Part shown: in pieces, positions 35,309-42,072 of the stretch | Position numbering within the stretch: the first letter of the stretch is position 1 | Layout of the letters: each line of letters opens with the position of its first letter | NCBI GenBank assembly: GCA_012103255.1 | Contig: WLXD01000001.1 | Span: 868,001 to 932,000 of the forward strand | Reading direction: 5' to 3' | Length of the DNA: 64,000 bases | Source of the DNA: Acidobacteriota bacterium | GTDB taxonomy: Bacteria; Acidobacteriota; UBA890; WLXD01 | Program-made: the position numbers and the translations under genes | Notes under the pieces: model-generated | The model's input: the letters and a program-made list of their open reading frames with translations, nothing else | Told to the model about the DNA's origin: nothing | Database searches by the model: none

Positions 35309-36304
35309 ATGGACGCAGCTGCGCGGCCCATCGCGGTCGTGACCGGCGGTACTGGCTTCATCGGCTGGGCACTCTGCGAGGCATTGAGAGATGCCGGTTG
35401 GTGCGTTCGTGCAGTCGTCCGACCCACCAGTTCCAATCCGCTCCCAGAGGGCGTCGAGCGGTACGATGCGAATCTCGACGCAGCCGCTCTTGGCGATGCC
35501 TGCGCAGGTGCACAGGTCGTGTTCCATCTCGCCGGACTCACCCGCGCGAGGACCTACGAGGAATTCCACAGCGTCAACGCTGATGGCGCGGCCGAGGTCG
35601 CCCGCGCCGCTCGCCGGGCCGATGCTTTCTTCGTGCTCGTGTCCAGCCAGGCAGCAGCGGGCCCGGGAACTGTCGACAACGTTCGGATGGAAACGGATCC
35701 CGAGGCGCCCCTCAGCGACTATGGGCGCAGCAAGCTGGCCGGTGAACACGCCGTGAGAGCCATTGCAGGGCTGCGCTACTCGATCATTCGGCCGCCTGGT
35801 GTCTACGGCCCGCGCGACAAGGATTTTCTCGTGCTGTTCCGCTCCGCTCGTCGTGGGCTGCTGCCGCGCCTGGGAAGCGCTTCAAAGGCGTACACCTTGA
35901 TTCATGTTTCGGATGTTGTCGGGGCGTTGCTCGCCGTCGCTCGAACGGGTAGGGAAGACCCTGCAGCCGTCGACGGGCTGACCGCGTTCATCGGACACTC
36001 ACAACCGGTCACCCAGGGCGAATTGCTGCAGAGCATCGCTCGGGCCGTGGACAAGCCGCGCGCGCTTCGGCTGCCGGTGCCCCTTGGGGTGTTGCGGGTT
36101 CTCGCGGAGTTCGGTGAACTGCAGGGCGCGGTCACAGGCCGGCCAGCCGTGCTGAACCGTTCGCGATTCCGCGAATTGTCGGCGCCAGGGTTCGTGTGCA
36201 ACGTCGAGCGAATCGCTGACGCGACCGGTTGGCGGGCCGCGATTGGATTCGACGCGGGAATGAAAGAGACTGCGCGGTGGTACATCGCGGAGGAATGGGT
36301 ATAG
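35309..36304 (+). CDS. cerR: CerR-like NAD(P)-dependent epimerase/reductase (putative ceramide reductase)
   Basis: A 331-residue extended short-chain dehydrogenase/reductase. NAD(P)-binding motif TGGTGFIG at 12-19, active-site Y138-x3-K142 (DYGRSK) and SSQAAAGPG with the catalytic Ser region. Extended SDRs of this type are annotated as epimerases, and the Caulobacter CerR reductase that reduces the 3-keto group of oxidised ceramide belongs here. A strong ribosome-binding site AAAGGAGG lies just before ATG 35309, 12 nt after the bCerS-like gene, so the three genes form one operon. HpnA of hopanoid clusters is a related alternative. Confidence 0.7.
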   Translation: MDAAARPIAVVTGGTGFIGWALCEALRDAGWCVRAVVRPTSSNPLPEGVERYDANLDAAALGDACAGAQVVFHLAGLTRARTYEEFHSVNADGAAEVARAARRADAFFVLVSSQAAAGPGTVDNVRMETDPEAPLSDYGRSKLAGEHAVRAIAGLRYSIIRPPGVYGPRDKDFLVLFRSARRGLLPRLGSASKAYTLIHVSDVVGALLAVARTGREDPAAVDGLTAFIGHSQPVTQGELLQSIARAVDKPRALRLPVPLGVLRVLAEFGELQGAVTGRPAVLNRSRFRELSAPGFVCNVERIADATGWRAAIGFDAGMKETARWYIAEEWV

Positions 36305-36367
36305 TTCGGCGTCGGGCTGCTGGGATTCGATTCAGCGCGACGATCCTGAACCACGAGGAGAGTACAG

Positions 36368-36928
36368 ATGCGGAAGTTGGTAGTTGCGGCACTAGCTCTT
36401 GGAATTCTTGTCACCATGCCGGTGGGAGCTTTGCAGGATCAAGAGCCGGAGACTTTCATCGGCAATGCGATCTCCACTGGCGGTCGCTCGGGGACTTCAC
36501 GGATCCAGCTGCGGATCGACCGTTGGAACACGCCGGAAGAGCGACAGGCGTATCTCGCGTTGTTGGCCGAAGGTGGCCAAGAAGCGCTTGTGAAGCAGTT
36601 CCAGCAAAGCGAGATCGGCCGAGCGCGAGTGGGCCAGCGGAACTCCTATCCGATTTCCTATGCCTATCAGTTCGTCGCCGAGGACGGGACGCGGCGGGTG
36701 GTCATCGCGACAGATCGCCCCATCGGCGCGCTCGAAGCCGTTGGCCGAGCCAGCACGATGGAGTGGGGGGTATCCATTGTTGAACTCCGCATGCCTCCCG
36801 AAGGCAATGGCGAGGGTGCTCTCGTGGTTGCCGGCGCGGTTGTCGCTAATGCCGAGACGCACACGCTGAGCCTCGAGAACTACGGGCAGGCGCCTGTGCG
36901 CTTGAGCTCCGTGCGGTCGGAGAAGTAG
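36368..36928 (+). CDS. Secreted protein of unknown function
   Basis: A 186-residue protein with signal peptide MRKLVVAALALGILVTMPVGALQ and a compact beta-rich domain (STGGRSGTSRIQLRIDRWNTPEERQAYLALLAEGGQEALVKQF; SYAYQFVAEDGTRRVVIATDRPIGALEAVGR; WGVSIVELRMPPEGNGEGALVVAGAVVANAETHTLSLENYG). I recognise no named family. GAGGAGA at 36356-36361 fits ATG 36368. It ends the rightward lipid/ceramide cluster and is followed by a strong two-way terminator. Confidence 0.75.
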   Translation: MRKLVVAALALGILVTMPVGALQDQEPETFIGNAISTGGRSGTSRIQLRIDRWNTPEERQAYLALLAEGGQEALVKQFQQSEIGRARVGQRNSYPISYAYQFVAEDGTRRVVIATDRPIGALEAVGRASTMEWGVSIVELRMPPEGNGEGALVVAGAVVANAETHTLSLENYGQAPVRLSSVRSEK

Positions 36929-36957
36929 CGACCAACTCACCCAGCGTTAAGGACAAA

Positions 36958-36990
36958 AGACAGGCCGGGGCGCGTTGCCCCGGCCTGTCT
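36958..36990. terminator. Bidirectional intrinsic terminator
   Basis: A perfect 14-bp stem (AGACAGGCCGGGGC with its complement) and a GCGTT loop lie between two convergent genes. Read on the minus strand, the stem ends in GTCTTTTG, a T-rich tail that suits termination of gltX; read on the plus strand, CTTTG follows, which is weaker. Confidence 0.8.
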
Positions 36991-37013
36991 CTTTGCTACG
37001 TAGTGGCTAGCGG

Positions 37014-38513
37014 CTACTTCTTGGCCGCAGCAGCCGCGATCTGTTCGAGGCGCTTGGTCTTCGCCTCTTCGAGCTTGCTCAGGTAGCGGATCATCCGGTC
37101 GAGCCGGACGCGAGCCTTCTCGCGGCCCATCAATTCGAGAACCTCGAAGATCCCGGGCGACGCCTTCTTGCCCACGAGGGCGATTCGCGTCGGATGGATC
37201 AGCTCAGCGGCTTCCTTCTCGGCGCCGGTCGCCACCTCGCGGAGGGATTCCTCAAGCTGCTCCTGGTTCCAGGGGTCGACCTGCAGCAGCGCCTCGCGAA
37301 ACGCCTGGACGACGCCGAGGAGATCCTTGCCATGGACGTGCTCCTTCAGGCCGTCGGGCTCGTAGGCGAACGCTTCGGTCAGGAAGGGTGCGATGTGGTC
37401 GGCCAGTTCGTTGATGGTGCGCGAACGCGGCTGCCACAGCTCGATGAGCGCGAAGAAGAAGTCGCGACGCTCCATGTCGAGCTCTTCATTCCAGCAACCG
37501 CGAACCTGAAGGGCTTCGCGCACTGCCGGACGCAACTCGCCTGCGGGCACTTCCTTGATGTACTCGCCGTTGAGCCACGACAACTTCTCGACGTCGAACT
37601 TGGGGTTTGCCTTGTTGACGCGCTCGAGCGAGAACTCTGACGTCAGCTCGGCAGACGTGAAGACCTCGCGGTCGTCACCGGCGTTCCAGCCGAGCAGCGC
37701 GAGGTAGTTGATCACTGCGCCGGGCAGGTATCCCTTGTCGTGGAAGTGCTCAACGGAAGTCGCACCATGGCGCTTGGAGAGACGCTTACCGTCTTCGCCG
37801 AGAATCAGCGGCAAGTGCGCGAAGATCGGCAGCTTGGCGTTGAGAGCCTCGTAGACGAGCACCTGCTTCGGCGTGTTCGACAGATGATCGGCTCCACGAA
37901 TGACGTGGGTGATCCCCATCTCGATGTCGTCGACGACATTCGACAGGTGATAGGTCGGCTTTTCGTCCGACCTCTGCAGCACGAAGTCTTCGATGTGGGC
38001 GCTCTCGAAGGTGACTTCACCCTGGACAGCGTCATCGACCGTGATAGTTCCTTCATCCGGAACCTTGAACCGAACGGTGTGCGGCTCTTCGGCATCGAGC
38101 TTGGCGCGAACCTCATCGCTAGAGAGTTCACGATCGGCGCCGCGGTAAACCCAGTTCTCGTCGGCCTCGAGCGCCTCGCGGCGCTGCTCCTCGATGTCTT
38201 CCTGCGCGGCGAAGCAGTAGTAGGCGTTGCCCGAGCTCATCAAGAGCGAGACATAGTCGTTGTACAGGTCGAGGCGGTCGCTCTGCAGCACCGGACCCTC
38301 GTCCCAGTCGAGACCGAGCCACTGCATCGAGCGCAAGATGGTCTCGAGGTTCTCCTCTGTCGAGCGTTTCTCGTCGGTGTCCTCGACACGGAGGATGAAT
38401 TTGCCGCCCAGGTTCTTGGCGTAGAGCCAGTTGTAGAGGGCGGTGCGGGCGCCACCGACGTGCAATTCGCCGGTGGGGCTGGGCGCAAAACGTACGCGTA
38501 CTTCGTCTGCCAT
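37014..38513 (-). CDS. gltX: Glutamyl-tRNA synthetase
   Basis: A 499-residue class I aminoacyl-tRNA synthetase. HIGH-type motif in RFAPSPTGELHVGG (9-21), KMSKS-type motif as KRLSKRHGATS near residue 250, the connective YCFA...EEQRREAL region and the C-terminal anticodon-binding helical bundle. It loads glutamate on tRNA-Glu; whether it also mischarges tRNA-Gln cannot be decided here, although a tRNA-Gln lies in the window. Length is usual for the family. It is transcribed away from the flanking membrane-protein gene. Confidence 0.97.
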   Translation of the reverse strand: MADEVRVRFAPSPTGELHVGGARTALYNWLYAKNLGGKFILRVEDTDEKRSTEENLETILRSMQWLGLDWDEGPVLQSDRLDLYNDYVSLLMSSGNAYYCFAAQEDIEEQRREALEADENWVYRGADRELSSDEVRAKLDAEEPHTVRFKVPDEGTITVDDAVQGEVTFESAHIEDFVLQRSDEKPTYHLSNVVDDIEMGITHVIRGADHLSNTPKQVLVYEALNAKLPIFAHLPLILGEDGKRLSKRHGATSVEHFHDKGYLPGAVINYLALLGWNAGDDREVFTSAELTSEFSLERVNKANPKFDVEKLSWLNGEYIKEVPAGELRPAVREALQVRGCWNEELDMERRDFFFALIELWQPRSRTINELADHIAPFLTEAFAYEPDGLKEHVHGKDLLGVVQAFREALLQVDPWNQEQLEESLREVATGAEKEAAELIHPTRIALVGKKASPGIFEVLELMGREKARVRLDRMIRYLSKLEEAKTKRLEQIAAAAAKK

Positions 38514-38701
38514 GGGTTACCTCTCGTCGCGGTGGGACGGCGCGCCGCTCCCGGACTCGGGGCGCGCGCCACTCAAGATCTAAATCGCGGTCCCCGGCCG
38601 GGGAGAGACTCCAGGTAAATGAACGACCCGTGCCGGAGCGAGCCCAAATGGTAGCCGCCGCGGCCACATCGCGCCAGCAGCCGTGCTCGAAGCGTCTCCT
38701 G

Positions 38702-39046
38702 CTAGGAGCGCTTCTCCACCATGCCGCAAACCTGGCAGACCATGGCCGTGCGCTTCCACACCATCACGGCGACGCCCATCGCGGCAAGGCCCAGTGCGGG
38801 GAGCCAGGTCAGATCGAGAAACAGGTTCGCGAAGGCTGCCCAGAAGGAGAGAACGAGCAGCGTGACGCCGCCAAACGGATTGAACCGGTGCCGGCTACTG
38901 AGTTTCCAGGCCCCCGGGGTGTCGCATGAAGGACACTGGTCGCCAGCGGCACCGGCGCTCCGTGCCTGAGAGTCCACGGGATCGGCGAGCGCGACGGATG
39001 ACTCGGTCGGCGGCTCGTGGTCCTGGCCTGGTGTCACAGCGTCCAA
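38702..39046 (-). CDS. Small two-TM zinc-ribbon protein
   Basis: The reading frame runs back into the tRNA-Ser gene, so the true start must lie inside it. TTG at 39046 is preceded by GGGAG five nucleotides upstream, giving about 114 residues; GTG 39067 is an alternative. The product has a split zinc ribbon, CPSC near residue 38 and CQVC near the C-terminus, flanking two hydrophobic segments (FGGVTLLVLSFWAAFANLFL and WLPALGLAAMGVAVMVW). The Cys pairs would meet on one membrane face. Function unknown. It follows the tRNA-Ser pair on the same strand. Confidence 0.55.
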   Translation of the reverse strand: MDAVTPGQDHEPPTESSVALADPVDSQARSAGAAGDQCPSCDTPGAWKLSSRHRFNPFGGVTLLVLSFWAAFANLFLDLTWLPALGLAAMGVAVMVWKRTAMVCQVCGMVEKRS

Positions 39047-39156
39047 TGTCTCCCGCAGTGCGCCCACTTTCAACGGAGCGCGCCGAGCAGGCCCGCTTCG
39101 CAGTCGGGACTGTACTGCCGAGCCCAGCGCGATTCGCAGTAGTTGTGTAGAAAAAG

Positions 39157-39245
39157 CGGAGGGGGTGGGATTCGAACCCACGGCACGAGAAAACCCGTGC
39201 AACGGCTTAGCAGGCCGCCCTATTCAACCACTCTAGCACCCCTCC
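39157..39245 (-). tRNA. tRNA-Ser (anticodon GCT)
   Basis: The minus strand folds to acceptor GGAGGGG / CCCCTCC, anticodon loop CTGCTAA (GCT), the long variable arm of class II tRNAs (GCACGGGTTTTCTCGTGC) and T-arm GTGGG-TTCGAAT-CCCAC. Discriminator G; no encoded CCA. TTTTT follows directly, which may aid termination. It is the second tRNA downstream of serS. Confidence 0.95.
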
Positions 39246-39255
39246 TCAAGGGTAG

Positions 39256-39347
39256 CGGAGGCAGAAGGATTCGAACCTTCGGACCGCCTTGTGAGCGGTC
39301 AACGGTTTTCAAGACCGTCGCATTCAACCTGACTCTGCCATGCCTCC
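39256..39347 (-). tRNA. tRNA-Ser (anticodon TGA)
   Basis: A 92-nt class II tRNA: acceptor GGAGGCA / TGCCTCC, anticodon loop CTTGAAA (TGA), long variable arm (GACCGCTCACAAGGCGGTC) and T-arm GAAGG-TTCGAAT-CCTTC. Discriminator G, no encoded CCA. It starts 53 nt after the serS stop on the same strand and is followed 10 nt later by tRNA-Ser(GCT). Confidence 0.95.
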
Positions 39348-39399
39348 AGCGGCGACTGCCTAGGGTACCAAACGAGGCTGATTTCGTTGCCCGCTTGTT

Positions 39400-40677
39400 C
39401 TAGGCGCGCGGCGTGATCGAGTCGAGTCCGCCGAGATAGGGTCGCAGCGCCTCTGGGATTGCCACAGTGCCGTCGGCTTGCTGATGATTCTCGAGCAGCG
39501 CCACAAGGGTGCGGCCGACTGCGAGGCCAGATCCGTTGAGCGTGTGCGCAAGCCGGCTCTTGCCGCCTTCGGCCGGCTTGTAGCGGATACCCGTGCGGCG
39601 GGCCTGGAAGTCGGTGCAGTTGCTGCACGAGGAGATCTCGCGATACGTATCCTGCGAAGGCAACCAGACCTCCAGGTCGTAAGTCTTCGCTGCGCCGAAG
39701 CCCATGTCGCCGGTCGAGAGCGTCATGACGCGGTATGGCAGTTCGAGCCCCTGAAGTACCGACTCCGCTTGCGCGGTGATTGCTTCCAGCGACTCGAATG
39801 ACGTCTCCGAGTCGGTGATCCACACCATCTCGACCTTGTTGAACTGGTGCACCCGAATGAGGCCGCGCGTGTCCCGCCCGTACGAGCCGGCTTCGCGACG
39901 GAAGCACGGGGTCAAACCGCAGTACTTCAGCGGTAGAGCCGACCCGTCTAGCGTTTCGTCACGGTGAAGGTTCACGAGTGGAACCTCGGAAGTCGGGATC
40001 AGGTAGAGGTCGTCCTTCTCGATGTAAAACGCGTCGTCGGCGAACTTAGGTAACTGGCCGGTGCCGTGCATCGACTCGGGGCTGACTAGGAACGGCGTCA
40101 GGACTTCCGTATAGCCGGCAGCCGCATGGAGGTCGATCATGTACGCGGCAAGGGCGCGTTCCAGGCGCGCACCCATGCCGAACTGAGCGCTGAACCGCGC
40201 ACCGGTAACCTTGGCCGCGCGGCTCATGTCGAGGATGCCGAGGGCTTCGCCGATATCCACGTGGTCGCGAATCTCGAAGTCATAGGCATGTGGCGTGCCA
40301 TGGCGGCGTTCCTCTCGGTTGGCTGCCTCGTCCGGCCCAACGGGCACGCTCTCGTGTGCCAGGTTGGGGAGCGTTTCGAGAATCGCCGCGATAGCCTCGT
40401 CGACGGCCTTGCGGCCTGCGTCGAGATCCTTGATCTCCTCGCCCACGGCGCGCATCTGGGCCATCACTTCCTCGGCGTCGCCGCCGGCCCGCTTGACCTC
40501 GCCGATCTGTTTGCTCGTCTCATTGCGCTTGGCCTGCAGCGCCTCGACTTGCTGGATCACGGCGCGGCGTTTCTCGTCGAGCCTGAGCAGCGCGTCGACA
40601 TCGAAGGTGGTGCCGCGGTCGGCTAGTGCCGCGGTAACGCTTTCCGGGTTCTGGCGGATCTTGCTGAAATCGAGCAT
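39400..40677 (-). CDS. serS: Seryl-tRNA synthetase
   Basis: A 425-residue class II synthetase beginning MLDFSKIRQNPESV, with the long N-terminal coiled-coil arm (AVIQQVEALQAKRNETSKQIGEVKR) that binds the tRNA-Ser variable arm, motif 2 (FRREAGSYGRDTRGLIRVHQFNKVEM) and motif 3 (LNGSGLAVGRTLVALLENHQ). Length is normal. ATG 40677 is chosen because it gives the canonical start; the frame is open upstream. Its two cognate tRNA-Ser genes follow on the same strand. Confidence 0.97.
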   Translation of the reverse strand: MLDFSKIRQNPESVTAALADRGTTFDVDALLRLDEKRRAVIQQVEALQAKRNETSKQIGEVKRAGGDAEEVMAQMRAVGEEIKDLDAGRKAVDEAIAAILETLPNLAHESVPVGPDEAANREERRHGTPHAYDFEIRDHVDIGEALGILDMSRAAKVTGARFSAQFGMGARLERALAAYMIDLHAAAGYTEVLTPFLVSPESMHGTGQLPKFADDAFYIEKDDLYLIPTSEVPLVNLHRDETLDGSALPLKYCGLTPCFRREAGSYGRDTRGLIRVHQFNKVEMVWITDSETSFESLEAITAQAESVLQGLELPYRVMTLSTGDMGFGAAKTYDLEVWLPSQDTYREISSCSNCTDFQARRTGIRYKPAEGGKSRLAHTLNGSGLAVGRTLVALLENHQQADGTVAIPEALRPYLGGLDSITPRA

Positions 40678-40865
40678 GCGATGAGGCGTCTCTACCGAAC
40701 TGTCCCCGGAGCAGGGAGCGTAGGAATAATTCTCCGACGAGTGACGCTCAGGATAACTGCGCTGGCTGTCGGTGACGAGCGACGCATGGGACACTCGCGT
40801 CGTCGGCGCTCGTAAGCCGAAGCCATCGCGGATCCGCAGCTCACACAAACGCCAGGGATTACTTC

Positions 40866-41720
40866 GTGCGTAAGACAGTCATGCCTGTGGCCGGTCTGGG
40901 TACTCGTTTCCTGCCGGCGACGAAGGCTCAGGCGAAAGAGATGTTCACGGTCGTTGATCGACCGTTGATTCAGTACGCCGTGGAAGAGGCCGCGGCCTCA
41001 GGCAGCAACGAGATTGTGCTCGTCTCCGCTCCGGGCAAGGGGGCGATTCTTGAGCACTTCAGCGTTGATGCGGCGCTCGAAAGGACTCTGGCGGAACGCG
41101 GCAAGAGTGCGCTGCTCGAGGTTGTCGAGCATGCCGGACGGCTCGCGGAAGTGTCGGCGGTCATGCAGGGCGAGCCTTTGGGAGTCGGCCACGCCATCCT
41201 CCAGGCCCGCGAAGCAGTTGGCGATGAGGTGTTCGGCGTTGCGTTCCCCGATGACTTCATCCTCGCCGAGACCCCGGTACTCGAACAGTTGCGTCGCGTT
41301 CACGCCGAGCGCGGCGGCATCGTAGTCGCCGTCGAACCGGTCCCGGAGGATCGCGTAGACCAGTACGGCGTGATCGAGGGGGCCGAGGTCGCTGACGGCG
41401 TGTACGAGGTGTCTCGCCTCGTCGAGAAGCCTCCGGTGGACGAGGCGCCGTCGAATCTGTCGATCGTTGGCCGCTACGTGTTCCCGGCCAGCATCTTCGA
41501 GTGGATCGAACGCACCGGCACGGGTGCTGGCGGTGAATACCAGATCACCGACGCGATGCAGGCGGCTTTGCGTGCCATGCCGTGCCATGCCGTCGTGTTC
41601 GAGGGCACTCGCTACGACTGCGGCAGTCGGCTCGGCTTCCTACAGGCCTCGGTCGCGGTCGCTCGCCGGGATCCCGAGATGGCGGGCCCGCTGGCTGAAT
41701 GGCTCAGCACGCTCGACTAG
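40866..41720 (+). CDS. galU: UTP-glucose-1-phosphate uridylyltransferase
   Basis: A 284-residue nucleotidyltransferase: MPVAGLGTRFLPATKAQAKEMFTVVDRPLIQYAVEEA (nucleotide-binding loop), AFPDDFIL, DQYGVIEGA and GGEYQITDAMQAALR match GalU. It makes UDP-glucose for surface glycans. The start is GTG at 40866; ATG 40881 would remove the first conserved residues. The DGS/DCGSR segment near the C-terminus is standard. It overlaps the extended, probably frameshifted tail of the convergent fmdB-type gene. Confidence 0.95.
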   Translation: MRKTVMPVAGLGTRFLPATKAQAKEMFTVVDRPLIQYAVEEAAASGSNEIVLVSAPGKGAILEHFSVDAALERTLAERGKSALLEVVEHAGRLAEVSAVMQGEPLGVGHAILQAREAVGDEVFGVAFPDDFILAETPVLEQLRRVHAERGGIVVAVEPVPEDRVDQYGVIEGAEVADGVYEVSRLVEKPPVDEAPSNLSIVGRYVFPASIFEWIERTGTGAGGEYQITDAMQAALRAMPCHAVVFEGTRYDCGSRLGFLQASVAVARRDPEMAGPLAEWLSTLD

Positions 41721-42021
41721 GCGGATCGCGCGGGGCGACCGGTTCAGTCGTCGGACTTCTTCTTCGACGACTCTTTCTTCGGCTCGCTCTTGCCTGAATC
41801 CTTGCCGCTGGGCGCGCCCCCTTGTCGGACTTGCCGCCGCTCTTGTCGGCGTAGTCCGTCACGTACCAGCCGGTGCCTTTGAACTGGATCGCAGGCGCGT
41901 TGACCACACGCTCAACACGACCCTTGCATTCCGGGCAGGTACGCACCTGGCGGTCCGAGAACTTCTGGATGCGCTCGAAGGTGTGGCCACACTTCTTGCA
42001 GCGATATTCGTAGATCGGCAT
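41704..42021 (-). CDS. FmdB-family zinc-ribbon protein, probable frameshift in the C-terminal tail
   Basis: The first about 70 residues are a typical FmdB regulatory protein: MPIYEYRCKKCGHTFERIQKFSDRQVRTCPECKGRVERV, with Cys pairs CKKC and CPEC, then the QFKGTGWYVTDY signature. The frame then changes to an Arg-rich tail and ends at 41704 inside galU. One base more in the G-run near 41820 would give GGAPSGKDSGKSEPKKESSKKKSDD and a stop at 41744-41746, the usual Lys/Ser-rich FmdB tail clear of galU. This points to a one-base deletion in the G tract, real or from sequencing. The role of FmdB proteins is unclear. Confidence 0.8.
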   Translation of the reverse strand: MPIYEYRCKKCGHTFERIQKFSDRQVRTCPECKGRVERVVNAPAIQFKGTGWYVTDYADKSGGKSDKGARPAARIQARASRRKSRRRRSPTTEPVAPRDPPSRAC

Positions 42022-42028
42022 GGCTCGA

Positions 42029-42034
42029 ATTCTA
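42029..42034 (-). promoter_or_regulatory. Putative -10 hexamer for a near-leaderless fmdB transcript
   Basis: On the minus strand TAGAAT (5 of 6 consensus) ends 7 nt before the ATG at 42021, which puts the transcript start at the start codon. No ribosome-binding site lies between. The same arrangement occurs before the thioesterase gene at 25506. Confidence 0.35.
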
Positions 42035-42072
42035 CCGCTTCAACCCGTGTCCGATCGGCACTTTGGGGGCGC

